Assembly: GCA_964592475.1 (NCBI GenBank)
Contig: CAZQEZ010000001.1
Coordinates: 35,225-99,224, forward strand
DNA: 64,000 nt
Source of the DNA: CAZQEZ01 sp964592475
GTDB lineage: Bacteria; Bacteroidota; Bacteroidia; Cytophagales; Cyclobacteriaceae
Direction of reading: 5' to 3'
In this document: positions 27,773-36,607 of the stretch, piece after piece
Layout: the number at the start of each line of letters is the position of its first letter
How positions within the stretch are numbered: position 1 is the first letter of the stretch
Notes under the pieces: generated by a model
Databases searched by the model: none
What the model saw: the letters and a program-made list of their open reading frames with translations, nothing else
Told to the model about the DNA's origin: nothing
Program-made: the position numbers and the translations under genes

Positions 27773-28732
27773 TTAGCTGAAAAACTTATTCAAATCAACA
27801 TTACCTCCTGAAAGAATTACACCAACTTTTTTATTTTCAAACCTTTCAGTATGATGCAAAATAGTAGCTAAAGGCACCGCTGCTGATGGCTCAATAATCA
27901 GCTTCATACGCTCCCAAATAAGTTGCATTGCACACGATATTGTACCGTCATCTACTGTAAGTATATCTTCTACATATGCTTGTATAATAGGGAAAGTGAG
28001 GTCACCAAGCGAGGTAAGCAATCCATCTGCTATGGTCATTGGGTTCACAGAAGGCACTAATTCTCCTTTTTGTAATGATTGCCAGGCATCATTGGCGCCT
28101 TCTGGTTCGGCACCTATGACTTTACAGTTAGGATTAATGTATCGCGTAGCCAATGCTGAACCACTTAACAAACCTCCGCCACCTACCGGCACTACAATGC
28201 AATCTAAATTATCAACTTCACGGTGCAACTCGTACGCCGCGGTAGCTTGTCCGGTTATGATTCTTAAATCGTTGTACGGGTGAATAAAAGCAGCCCTGGT
28301 ATTTGCCACTATTTTTTCTAAAGTTGATTCACGCGCTGATAAAGTAGGTTTGCAAAAAGTTATTTCAGCGCCGTAGCTTTTCACTGCTGCTACTTTTACC
28401 GCGGGTGCATTTTCCGGCATCACGATATAAGCTTTTGTACTGGCCATTTTTGCAGCCAATGCCAATGCTTGTGCATGATTACCAGATGAATGTGTAGCTA
28501 CACCTTTTTCCAATTCATCTTTATCGAGCGACAATACCGCGTTGGAGGCTCCTCTCATTTTAAATGCCCCTACCTTTTGTAAGTTTTCACATTTAAATAT
28601 TATTGTACACCCGGTTAGTTTATCTATTGCACTAGAAGTCATTACCGGAGTACGATGAATATAATGCTTTATTCGTTGGGCGGCGATTTCAATTGACTGA
28701 AAGTCGGGCTTTTGTATATTTGACTTATTCAT
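27773..28732 (-). CDS. Threonine/serine dehydratase or serine racemase, PLP fold type II
   Basis: A 319-aa PLP enzyme without a C-terminal ACT domain, so it resembles catabolic threonine dehydratase (TdcB) or serine racemase rather than IlvA. Visible motifs are the Schiff-base Lys in GAFKMRGASNAV, the substrate loop SSGNHAQALALAA, the phosphate-binding loop PVGGGGLLSG and the C-terminal ILSGGN. It would deaminate threonine or serine to a 2-oxo acid and ammonia, or racemise serine. Motifs cannot separate these activities. Confidence 0.88.
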   Translation of the reverse strand: MNKSNIQKPDFQSIEIAAQRIKHYIHRTPVMTSSAIDKLTGCTIIFKCENLQKVGAFKMRGASNAVLSLDKDELEKGVATHSSGNHAQALALAAKMASTKAYIVMPENAPAVKVAAVKSYGAEITFCKPTLSARESTLEKIVANTRAAFIHPYNDLRIITGQATAAYELHREVDNLDCIVVPVGGGGLLSGSALATRYINPNCKVIGAEPEGANDAWQSLQKGELVPSVNPMTIADGLLTSLGDLTFPIIQAYVEDILTVDDGTISCAMQLIWERMKLIIEPSAAVPLATILHHTERFENKKVGVILSGGNVDLNKFFS

Positions 28733-28787
28733 GATGTCAAAACTAAAATATTTTTATTTTGGAGCGGTTTTAGCAGCAAATTTGTAA

Positions 28788-29669
28788 CTAGCAATCTTCA
28801 AATTCACATTTTTCACCTTCCATACCTATTTCAAAGGTTGCATGCTGTACTTTTTGTTCTTTTGCAAGGTTACGAGCTTGTTGCTTTATTTTAACAGTAT
28901 CTAATAATGAAACATTTTTTGCCACCACTAAATGAATTGATAGGATGTTGTATTTTCCATCCAACGTCCAAATGTGTGTATCATGTACCGATTTCACGCC
29001 GTTAATTTGCCGCATCATCTGTTCTAGCTTTTTAATTTCCACTTCTTCCGGTACTGCTTGCAGCATTATTTTCAGGCTACTTACCAGGTTTCTGATGGCG
29101 TTGAAAGCAATAAAAATTGCTATGGCCAATGAGAGTATAGGATCTAACACTGGCATATCATAAAAATTCATGATGATACTGGCTATTAATACCGCTATCC
29201 ACCCAAGCAGATCTTCTAAAAGATGGAGCCTTACCACCTTTTCGTTAAGGGAATGACCGCTTTCTAATTTAAAAAATGCCAGCCCATTAAAAATTACGCC
29301 CAAAATAGCGATGATCAACATCCCTTGTTCATCAGGATTTCCCGGATTGAAAATAGCCGGAATAGCTTGCGTCAAAATTATTACCGAACCTATTATAAGA
29401 ATTACTGAGTTGATCAAAGCTGCCAATAAAGAAAACCGTCGGTAGCCGTAGGAAAATATCTTTGTTCGTTTTTTTGCAGACAGATTTTCGAAATACCAGG
29501 ACATGCCCAGCGATAAACTATCACCGAAATCATGCAATGCATCAGAAAGTATAGCCAAACTATTGGTATATAATCCACCTGCAATTTCTATAATAGTAAA
29601 ACAAAGATTTATGAGAAAAGCAGCTCTTATATTTTTTGTATTGCCATGGTCATGATGATGGTTCGGCAT
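28788..29669 (-). CDS. Cation diffusion facilitator (zinc/cobalt efflux) transporter
   Basis: A 293-aa inner-membrane metal/proton antiporter of the CDF family (CzcD/ZitB type). It has a His-rich N-terminus (MPNHHHDHG) and six hydrophobic helices. The metal-site motifs are SDALHDFGDSLSLG in helix 2 and HLLEDLLGWIAVL in helix 5 (HxxxD). The C-terminal cytoplasmic domain (VKSVHDTHIWTLDGKYNILSIHLVV) is the usual metal sensor. Substrate is probably zinc. No metalloregulator gene is adjacent. Confidence 0.93.
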   Translation of the reverse strand: MPNHHHDHGNTKNIRAAFLINLCFTIIEIAGGLYTNSLAILSDALHDFGDSLSLGMSWYFENLSAKKRTKIFSYGYRRFSLLAALINSVILIIGSVIILTQAIPAIFNPGNPDEQGMLIIAILGVIFNGLAFFKLESGHSLNEKVVRLHLLEDLLGWIAVLIASIIMNFYDMPVLDPILSLAIAIFIAFNAIRNLVSSLKIMLQAVPEEVEIKKLEQMMRQINGVKSVHDTHIWTLDGKYNILSIHLVVAKNVSLLDTVKIKQQARNLAKEQKVQHATFEIGMEGEKCEFEDC

Positions 29670-29737
29670 ATTTCTGTTTTTTACATTTACACAAATGTAA
29701 TACAGATATGTTTAGAGGGAAGCCTAAATAGATAGAA

Positions 29738-29971
29738 TTAAAAATCAAATACAGGTGATTCCAGGTTTAAATATTTATGGTCAAACCAATATTCATAATC
29801 CTCATAATACACGCAATCTTCCATTGCTACTCCCTCCTTTTCTTTAGCCAGAAAGCTACTGGAAGATAACCATCCGATGATCGTTTGGTATTGGTCAAAA
29901 GGAAGATTAGAAAGCTGTACATACTCTACTCCATTCCACATATTTGGCAATAATTTATTCATCATTTCCAT
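29738..29971 (-). CDS. Small hypothetical acidic protein
   Basis: About 77 aa from the ATG at 29971. A TTG at 30010 would extend it by 13 residues with poor composition, so I prefer the ATG. The sequence (LPNMWNGVEYVQLSNLPFDQ, then ACIDIC-rich MEDCVYYEDYEYWFDHKYL) is rich in Tyr, Asp and Glu and has no signal peptide. I do not recognise a family. It is in the same orientation as, and 68 bases upstream of, the CDF transporter. Confidence 0.55.
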   Translation of the reverse strand: MEMMNKLLPNMWNGVEYVQLSNLPFDQYQTIIGWLSSSSFLAKEKEGVAMEDCVYYEDYEYWFDHKYLNLESPVFDF

Positions 29972-30136
29972 TTTTTTTCTAATGCAAGAATAATTAATTA
30001 ATGTATACAAATTGTTAATATGAAATTAAGCTATTGTTAATATTCGCCCTTTTTACTGTTCATAATTATCAAAGAATGAACATCCCTATTTTTATATTGT
30101 TACTCATTAAGATTCATTCACCATAAATTTTTAAAC

Positions 30137-31252
30137 ATGAAGTTTAATTCTATTTTTTCATTATTGTTAATTTTTCTATTTTTTAGTACCGCCTGTAGTC
30201 AGGATCAAAGTATGGTCACAGATGCAGGAGACATTGAAGTTGTAAACTTGGCTGATGGATTAAATCATCCCTGGGGCATGGATTTTCTGCCAGATGGACG
30301 CCTATTGGTTTCCGAAAGATCAGGCAATTTACGCATACTTGACAACAAAAAGCTATCCGAACCAGTAGCCGGGGTACCGGAGGTATTTGCTGTAGGTCAG
30401 GGTGGCTTACTAGACGTTCAACTGGATCGTGAATTTGATCAAAATCAATATGTGTATCTTTCATTTGCAGAACCAGGTGAGAATAATACCGCCTCTACGG
30501 CATTAGGAAGAGGGAAGTTTATTAATGATCGAATAGAAAATTTCGAAGTTATTTTCAGCCAGGAGCCAAAAGTATCCGGGCCTAATCACTTCGGCGGCCG
30601 CATTGAATTTATTGACGACAATACGCTTTTCCTGACTTTGGGTGAACGGTTTCAATTTGATCCCGCTCAAAACCTGGATAATCATATGGGAACAATTGTG
30701 CGTATCAATAAAGATGGAACGATTCCCGATGACAACCCCTTTGTAAATGACCCTGACGCTGAAGATGAAATATTTTCTTACGGCCATAGAAACATTGAGG
30801 CTGCGGCAATAGATCCTGCTTCGGGAAAACTTTGGATTGCCGAGATGGGACCTTTAGGCGGTGATGAATTTAATCAGCCAGAAGCTGGTAAAAACTACGG
30901 CTGGCCGGTTGTAAGCTGGGGTAAAAATTATGATGGATCAGAAATACCCAACCCACCTTCTCATCCCAAATTTGCTGATGCTAAAATACAATGGACGCCG
31001 GTAATTTCGCCCTCTGGTATGATATTTTATACCGGTGATTTATTTCCGGAATGGAAAGGTAGCGCATTAATTGGAGGCCTTACGGCAACTGGCTTGGTGC
31101 GAGTATCCATAAATGGTGAAAATGCAGAAGAAGTAGAAAGAATACAATTGGAAGAACGGATAAGAGATGTAGTTGAAGCACCTGATGGAAGCATCTATGT
31201 TTTAACCGATAAGCGCGATGGTAACGTGTGGCAGCTTAAACCACTGAAGTAG
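30137..31252 (+). CDS. Sorbosone/aldose dehydrogenase-like beta-propeller lipoprotein
   Basis: A 371-aa exported protein of the GSDH family (PQQ-dependent sugar dehydrogenase, YliI/Asd type). The lipobox STAC near residue 20 indicates lipid anchoring. Motifs: LNHPWGMDFLPDGRLLVSERSGNLRIL, GQGGLLDVQLDREF, the NHFGGRIEF stretch with the conserved His, SYGHRNIEAAAIDP and ISPSGMIFYTGDLFPEWKGSALIGGL. It would oxidise aldoses in the periplasm if PQQ is available. No PQQ synthesis genes are in the window. Confidence 0.9.
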   Translation: MKFNSIFSLLLIFLFFSTACSQDQSMVTDAGDIEVVNLADGLNHPWGMDFLPDGRLLVSERSGNLRILDNKKLSEPVAGVPEVFAVGQGGLLDVQLDREFDQNQYVYLSFAEPGENNTASTALGRGKFINDRIENFEVIFSQEPKVSGPNHFGGRIEFIDDNTLFLTLGERFQFDPAQNLDNHMGTIVRINKDGTIPDDNPFVNDPDAEDEIFSYGHRNIEAAAIDPASGKLWIAEMGPLGGDEFNQPEAGKNYGWPVVSWGKNYDGSEIPNPPSHPKFADAKIQWTPVISPSGMIFYTGDLFPEWKGSALIGGLTATGLVRVSINGENAEEVERIQLEERIRDVVEAPDGSIYVLTDKRDGNVWQLKPLK

Positions 31253-31253
31253 C

Positions 31254-31814
31254 TCAAAAAGAAAAATGACCATGCGGCAACCATCTTTGTCCGTTGTGTT
31301 TTAGTAATACCGTATGATCTACTCTAAACTCAAATTGGAGTTTTTTTTCAGCATAATTAGGCCACGCGTTATTAAACTCGCCGGGACGTAAATCTTTGAA
31401 AGCTACTGTCATGTGAGGATTAAATGCCCTGTCTTTATAAGCTTGATTAGTGATTCCTAAGCTTTTTTTGATGGCACTGGTAAGGTCATTGTAAAGTTTA
31501 ATTAAGTAAAAATTATTTTCCACATCCACGAATATTACCCTTTTGTCAAAATGATTGAAATTTTTCAATATCAAGCCAAAAGACTCTTTACCTGAACTAA
31601 AAGTTTGCACAAAATTTAATAATTCTTGCTCTCTTTCATTTTTCCACCAAAAAGGCATATGCAAGGTAATATGAGGCGGTGACTTTAAAGCTTGCTTACT
31701 ACGATAATTTTTCGCGAAATCCTCTTTAATTTTAGTTATTTCGCTGGCTATATTTTCAGGTGGCACCACGGCAATAAAGTATAAATCCGCGTTTTTACGA
31801 TGTTTTTTAATCAC
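31254..31814 (-). CDS. LigT/2H-phosphoesterase family protein
   Basis: A 186-aa member of the 2'-5' RNA ligase/2H phosphoesterase superfamily. The two diagnostic HxT motifs are present: PPHITLHMPF and NPHMTVAF, about 85 residues apart. It uses a GTG start whose first base is the last base of the upstream gene's stop, so translation is coupled to the MgtC-family gene. Such proteins open 2',3'-cyclic nucleotides or RNA ends; the natural substrate is usually unknown. It converges with the sugar dehydrogenase gene, leaving one base between the stops. Confidence 0.85.
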   Translation of the reverse strand: MIKKHRKNADLYFIAVVPPENIASEITKIKEDFAKNYRSKQALKSPPHITLHMPFWWKNEREQELLNFVQTFSSGKESFGLILKNFNHFDKRVIFVDVENNFYLIKLYNDLTSAIKKSLGITNQAYKDRAFNPHMTVAFKDLRPGEFNNAWPNYAEKKLQFEFRVDHTVLLKHNGQRWLPHGHFSF

Positions 31815-32284
31815 TAAGTGTCCTTCTTTTTTTTAACAATTTTGTCAGCTACCTTGAATGCTTGGTTGATAAGAAGCCCTAATATACTTACACCAACCGC
31901 TAATATGTATAACTCTAGCCCTACTGAAATGCCGACTCCTGCAGCAAAAAGCAGAGCCGCAGAAGTTGTTAGATATTTTATTTTTTCATCCTTTTCGGAT
32001 TTTAATATGGTGCCGGCACCAATAAAGCTTACCCCAACCACTATTGCTTCAATTAATCTTAATGGATCGGTACGCAAAGCAGCCCTTATCCTGATTTCTT
32101 CCGAATAATCCATAATTAATAAAGAGCCAACTGATATTAACAAGCATGTAGCACTACCCACAATCATATTGGTACGCAGCCCGGCGGGTTTATTTTGCCA
32201 TTCCCGTTCAAACCCAACTATGCCCGATAAAATAGCTGCTATAAAGACTTTAAATAAAACAAGAAATTGATGTGTTATTTCCAT
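31814..32284 (-). CDS. MgtC/SapB-family membrane protein
   Basis: A 156-aa inner-membrane protein. The N-terminus has FKVFIAAILSGIVGFEREWQNKPAGLRTNMIVGSATCLL, the core MgtC signature with GxxR(E)-x-x-x-KPAGLRT, followed by IEAIVVGVSFIGAGTIL and two more hydrophobic helices. MgtC proteins modulate F-type ATPase and are linked to magnesium starvation and virulence in enterobacteria; the role in Bacteroidota is not known. It lacks the C-terminal ACT-like domain of Salmonella MgtC and so is closer to SapB/YhiD. Coupled to the downstream LigT-like gene. Confidence 0.88.
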   Translation of the reverse strand: MEITHQFLVLFKVFIAAILSGIVGFEREWQNKPAGLRTNMIVGSATCLLISVGSLLIMDYSEEIRIRAALRTDPLRLIEAIVVGVSFIGAGTILKSEKDEKIKYLTTSAALLFAAGVGISVGLELYILAVGVSILGLLINQAFKVADKIVKKKKDT

Positions 32285-32427
32285 AGATAAAAAAATTGGC
32301 TAATAACCTAACCGGTAATTTTATCCTGTGTTTATATTTTACATCATGAAATTACAATGAAGTTAATACAGTAACCAAAAGTTTTCCAATTTTAATCCAT
32401 TATAATTTCAATGATCAATGCCACCAC

Positions 32428-34080
32428 TTATAAAATTTTTGCTTCTACTCTCTTATTTTTGCGCCGATTTTCGGCAGAATTGTTAGGTACCAAATTTTTT
32501 CTGTCCCCATATCCTTTGGCTTGCAGAAAATGAGCAGGCACTCCCATGCTTATCAACTTTTGTTTTACTGCCTCTGCTTGCAGCTGTGTTCGATTATTGT
32601 GATAAATATGAGTGACTTTATAAAATTGGTTTTTGATAGGATCAAATTGGTAACCCTTTTCCTGATACTGGTATTGCAAAGTATAATCAGTGGCTAAACT
32701 ATCGCCTGTAGTATTTACTAAAGGAACATTTAAAAACAAGGTGTCGGTTTTTACTTCTGTAAGCTCAGCACTGGTGAGTACAGAATCTTGAATTACCTCA
32801 TCGGTATGTACTCCAATTTCTACTTTTACCCTATTCTGTTTCATGAATTTTATCAACCTTCGCAACCCAATTTCAGACTCAGGAATAATATTAGCACTAT
32901 AGGGTTCAAATTGAATAGCACTGCAATTTACCACACCTCCAGTACGTGCCGGCTTTAAACTCAAATCCAGGTTTTCAATCTGTGACTCGGCTAATCCCCT
33001 CAAATCGTACAAATTAGCATAATACTCATGTTTATTTTCCATGGTAATAATAGAAAAATCATAAATGCCATCTCCCTTTATTAGCACGAAAAAATTACCC
33101 TTATCATCAGTTTTAATAAATTGTTCTTGTTTCTTGGTCTGTGCATTATAAACCTGTGCCGCCCCAATCAAAGGCCTTCCGGTATTAGCATCTTTAAGAC
33201 TACCATTGATCATAACCAACTTTTTAGGTTTCAAGGGTTGAGGTATAGGTGCCATCATTAATCGATAATTACCATCGTGCAAAGTAGAATAATAAATAAA
33301 GTTGCTATGGGCAGGCACAGAGGCATATTGCTCATCTCGTGAGGTATTTAAGTAATCGAGTGCTACAGGATCGCTCCATCCATTGGGCTGTTTTACTGAT
33401 TGATATAAATCCCAACCTCCTTTACCACCTGCTCTTTTGGAAGCGAAAATCAAAGTTATGCCATCGGGCATTATGCGGGGAGCAGACTCGTTGCCAGTAT
33501 TAATGGGATAAGGCAGTTTTTCCGGCTCGTTCCAATAAGCCCCCGTTTTTCGCTCTGCCATGAATAATTCGCAATTATCACACTCATAGTTATCCATAGT
33601 TTCACATCGCGTAAAATAAATGTATTTGCCATCAGGCGATAATGAAGCGTGCCCCTCGTGCTTACTACTATTAATGGGCTTTCCCAAGTTTTGTGGCGGA
33701 GTAAAATAATTTCCGCTTTTAGTACTTACATTAATATCATAACCACCAAAGCTCGGAATTCTTTTGCTGGTAATATAAAGCCGCTTGCTATCGTAGGTAA
33801 GCCAATGACCGCCTACAAAATCCTTTTCCGGATCACTTATCTCGATTTCTGTTGACTCTGTCCATGCACCATTTTTCACTTCACTATATTTCAATACCAT
33901 TTTATTGCTAAATGAATAATTGGAATTGTAAATAAGAAGGGAACCATTGGCACTTAAGCTGGGAGAAATGTGATTTTTTGAAGGAATATTTATTGTTCGC
34001 GGTAATGGCCGGCCTGTTTGAGCATATCCTATACTTAAATAGAAAAATGATAAAATAGATGCAAAGGTTAATACTTTCAT
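32428..34080 (-). CDS. Exported PD40 beta-propeller and OmpA-domain protein
   Basis: A 550-aa cell-envelope protein. A signal peptide (ending GYAQ) is followed by PD40/WD40-like repeats (LSPDGKYIYFTR, MPDGITLIFASKR; residues about 35-275). Then comes a carboxypeptidase-regulatory-like fold (INGSLKDANTGRPLIGAAQVY, about 285-370) and an OmpA C-terminal peptidoglycan-binding domain (NRTQLQAEAVKQKLISMGV, ENRRKNKRVEAKI). PorE of the type IX secretion system has this order with an added TPR domain, which is missing here. The OmpA domain has an unusual insertion of about 60 residues (EVIQDSVLT to YHNN). Confidence 0.9.
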   Translation of the reverse strand: MKVLTFASILSFFYLSIGYAQTGRPLPRTINIPSKNHISPSLSANGSLLIYNSNYSFSNKMVLKYSEVKNGAWTESTEIEISDPEKDFVGGHWLTYDSKRLYITSKRIPSFGGYDINVSTKSGNYFTPPQNLGKPINSSKHEGHASLSPDGKYIYFTRCETMDNYECDNCELFMAERKTGAYWNEPEKLPYPINTGNESAPRIMPDGITLIFASKRAGGKGGWDLYQSVKQPNGWSDPVALDYLNTSRDEQYASVPAHSNFIYYSTLHDGNYRLMMAPIPQPLKPKKLVMINGSLKDANTGRPLIGAAQVYNAQTKKQEQFIKTDDKGNFFVLIKGDGIYDFSIITMENKHEYYANLYDLRGLAESQIENLDLSLKPARTGGVVNCSAIQFEPYSANIIPESEIGLRRLIKFMKQNRVKVEIGVHTDEVIQDSVLTSAELTEVKTDTLFLNVPLVNTTGDSLATDYTLQYQYQEKGYQFDPIKNQFYKVTHIYHNNRTQLQAEAVKQKLISMGVPAHFLQAKGYGDRKNLVPNNSAENRRKNKRVEAKIL

Positions 34081-34323
34081 ACTTGAGCGTTTTCGTATTT
34101 GATAACGGTATTTGTGATGAATAATTTACAATTATAAAATATTTTTAATGCATTAAAGATGCTATTCTTAAGCTCAAGTTGATCTGTGTAAGTTTTATTA
34201 GCAGATAAGTCAAAAAACATAATATTTTATGATTTAGAAGTTCTTTGCCATTTTTGATCATTTCCTTTGTTACTTTCAATTTAATAGTAAAAATTTGTTG
34301 ACGATAAACCAATCTAATTTTTA

Positions 34324-35190
34324 ATGGGCGCAATTAAAATAAAACCAGTTTCATTGGCCATGATACCAGGACTGTATCAAGCTTTCTTACAGGCGTTTGC
34401 CGATTATTCTATTACTATTAATTTAGACCCAAACCAATTCCAAAGGAGGTTTTTAGAAAAACTGCAACTTGATTTTCAGCATTCAGCTGTAGCAGTGCAT
34501 GGCAATCAAATTGTAGGTTTTATCTTTAATCACCTGGGGTGGCATCAAGGTAAAAAAACTGCTTATAATGGAGGCACGGGTGTGGTACCTGAATTTAGAG
34601 GTAAAGGACTTACCGCCAAAATGTATGATTTTCTTTTGCCTGGATTGAAAACTGCTAATGTAGAACAATGCCTCCTAGAGGTAATTACAACCAATTTGAA
34701 AGCAATACACGTGTATAAAAAGATTGGTTTTGGCAATACAAAGCTTTTCCGATGTTACAAATTTGAACCTGAAAACTACACAGTATTTGATTGGCAGATG
34801 GCTGATGTAATGGTATACGAACAAAAAGAGCCAGAATGGGAAATTTATCAAAGTTTTAAAGATATAGAGCCATCTTATCTTGATCGGGATATCATGATTA
34901 AAAATAATTTGAAAAATGAAAAAATTATTGAAGCGGTTGCAAATGGGCGAGTTTTAGGATATGCAATATATCAGAGAGAAAATGGCCGATTAAGTCAAAT
35001 AGCAATACATCCCAAATATAGGGATATGGGAATAGGCAAATGGTTGCTCAGCAATATTTATAGAGAAAGTTACAACAAAAAACTTTCAATATTGAATATA
35101 AATGATGAATACAAACCTTTAAATGCTTTTTTTAAAGCGCTTGGTTTTAAAAACGAAATAAATCAACATGAAATGATCATGTCATTATAG
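34324..35190 (+). CDS. Tandem GNAT N-acetyltransferase
   Basis: A 288-aa protein with two GNAT domains. The first (residues 1-145) has the acetyl-CoA loop VVPEFRGKGLTAKMY and ends in IHVYKKIGFGN. The second (about 190-288) has IAIHPKYRDMGIGKWLL and LNAFFKALGFKN. The N-terminus (SLAMIPGLYQAFLQAFADYSI) matches a GNAT subgroup common in Bacteroidota and Firmicutes. The substrate is unknown. Transcribed alone. Confidence 0.85.
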   Translation: MGAIKIKPVSLAMIPGLYQAFLQAFADYSITINLDPNQFQRRFLEKLQLDFQHSAVAVHGNQIVGFIFNHLGWHQGKKTAYNGGTGVVPEFRGKGLTAKMYDFLLPGLKTANVEQCLLEVITTNLKAIHVYKKIGFGNTKLFRCYKFEPENYTVFDWQMADVMVYEQKEPEWEIYQSFKDIEPSYLDRDIMIKNNLKNEKIIEAVANGRVLGYAIYQRENGRLSQIAIHPKYRDMGIGKWLLSNIYRESYNKKLSILNINDEYKPLNAFFKALGFKNEINQHEMIMSL

Positions 35191-35276
35191 ACTACAAAAA
35201 ATCCAGATGACGTATGCTTAACAATGCCTGAATTAATAAATTGGTCAAAAGATAGTCCACAACTATTTTTATATAT

Positions 35277-35438
35277 TTAATATTCATTTTCTTGGATAAC
35301 CGAATCTTCTTGTATCATTTTATTATCATCTTCACTATACTCACCTTGGTCATCTCGTCTTTCGGTATTACAGGCCGTAGCAAATGACAACATTATTAAT
35401 AATAAAAATACAAATGCACTTTTCAAATGGTTTCTCAT
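35277..35438 (-). CDS. Small acidic lipoprotein, 53 aa
   Basis: A short ORF in the spacer between the GNAT and cobS genes. It encodes a lipoprotein signal (FVFLLLIMLSFATAC, acylated Cys at residue 23) followed by only 30 residues that are highly charged (ERRDDQGEYSEDDNK). The clean signal-peptide pattern and complete reading frame support a real gene. Function is unknown; such small lipoproteins are common in Bacteroidota. Confidence 0.6.
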   Translation of the reverse strand: MRNHLKSAFVFLLLIMLSFATACNTERRDDQGEYSEDDNKMIQEDSVIQENEY

Positions 35439-35667
35439 TTCATAAATATTTAAAGCTTCTCAATTTTAAAACCTAGCAAATGAGCAAAAGTTCATAAAGT
35501 ATCAAATTAATAATTCGTACATTCCCGTGCAGCATTGTTCATATATGGACATATTTCAAAAATTGAAAATAACGTATATCACTGTATATTAGATAGTTAA
35601 CTATTTGGCATGCCAATTGAAATTGATAAAGTGATTTCAACATTGAATTGACGAACTAAAAATAAAA

Positions 35668-35769
35668 ATGATGAAGAATTTAGTGATTACGTTACTTTTA
35701 TTAGCCTCTTTTAATATAGCCACGGCAGAAAACAAAAAAGAAAAGCAGAATTTTGAAATAAATTATTAG
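35668..35769 (+). CDS. Tiny secreted peptide, 33 aa, possibly a truncated gene
   Basis: The ORF starts with two adjacent ATG codons and encodes a good signal peptide (KNLVITLLLLASFNIATA) followed by only 14 residues (ENKKEKQNFEINY). It may be a genuine small secreted peptide or a gene truncated just after the signal sequence. A terminator lies 53 bases downstream. Confidence 0.4.
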   Translation: MMKNLVITLLLLASFNIATAENKKEKQNFEINY

Positions 35770-35821
35770 TCTGAAAAAAAATTCTAAAGCAAACAAGTAA
35801 ACCTTTCTTATATCAAAAAAC

Positions 35822-35847
35822 TGGGAGCCTCAAGCTCCCATTTTTTT
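35822..35847. terminator. Bidirectional terminator between the small peptide and cobS
   Basis: Perfect 7-bp stem TGGGAGC (35822-35828) with GCTCCCA (35834-35840), a CTCAA loop, and seven T on the plus strand. A run of A precedes the stem, so it can also end minus-strand transcripts. Its T run overlaps the last bases of cobS. Confidence 0.8.
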
Positions 35848-36607
35848 ATAAATTCAATTGTAGTAAAATTAACACCGATAAATAAACCACGACCTCCTGA
35901 ACTTGCTGAATAGCTCCCAAGCAATCGCCGGTATAACCACCAATCCACTTATGCAAATATCGCCTAAACCACCAAAAACAAATTGCCATAGGCAGCAATA
36001 ACAAAAGATAACGCCAAGGAAATAACAGAAATGGCAACAAGCCGAAAACAGAAGCCACCAAAAAATCTTTTAATGCTAATTTTTTTCCAACTGGCTTGGC
36101 CTTGCTATCATCATTTTCACGCACATATTGGCTGGTAAAAATAAATAAAGTAGCGCTAAACCGACTTACTACGTGAGCCAGTAGCAAAATTTTTACAATA
36201 AGAAATGCTGGCAATGCTGACAGACTAAAAAACTTGAACAACAAAATAAGCAACAGCCCTACCGCTCCAAATACCCCGATGCGACTATCTTTCATGATAG
36301 TTAAAATTCTTTCTTTAGTCCATCCACCGCCAAATGCATCACAAAAATCGGCAAATCCATCTTCATGAAATGCACCGGTAAGCAATATACCTGAAGTAAT
36401 GCTGAATAGAAGGGCAATTGACGAAGGAAAAACATATAAGCAACCATAAAATATAGCTGCAGTAAAGGCACCTACTATCCAACCAATTAATGGAAAATAA
36501 CGAGTTGCTTTATTAAGCAATTCTTCTCCATGATCAATCCAATGTGGCACTGGCAATCGAGTATAGAACATGATAGCTGTTAAAAAAACTTGTAATTCTT
36601 TTTTCAT
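35846..36607 (-). CDS. cobS: Adenosylcobinamide-GDP ribazoletransferase (cobalamin synthase)
   Basis: A 253-aa inner-membrane enzyme joining adenosylcobinamide-GDP and alpha-ribazole to make adenosylcobalamin. The N-terminus QVFLTAIMFYTRLPVP, the GAFHEDGFADFCDAFGGGWTKERILTIMKDSRIGVFGA block (with the conserved Asp-rich site) and IGGYTGDCLGA are characteristic. It overlaps cobT by 4 bases (ATGA) and lies second in a riboswitch-controlled operon. cobU and cobC are not in this window, so lower-ligand assembly depends on genes elsewhere. Confidence 0.95.
   Translation of the reverse strand: MKKELQVFLTAIMFYTRLPVPHWIDHGEELLNKATRYFPLIGWIVGAFTAAIFYGCLYVFPSSIALLFSITSGILLTGAFHEDGFADFCDAFGGGWTKERILTIMKDSRIGVFGAVGLLLILLFKFFSLSALPAFLIVKILLLAHVVSRFSATLFIFTSQYVRENDDSKAKPVGKKLALKDFLVASVFGLLPFLLFPWRYLLLLLPMAICFWWFRRYLHKWIGGYTGDCLGAIQQVQEVVVYLSVLILLQLNL

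Noticed and set aside
34145..34333. 62-codon ORF on the minus strand overlapping the GNAT start
   Set aside because: Low-complexity composition, no signal or domain, and it overlaps the start of a well-supported gene on the other strand.
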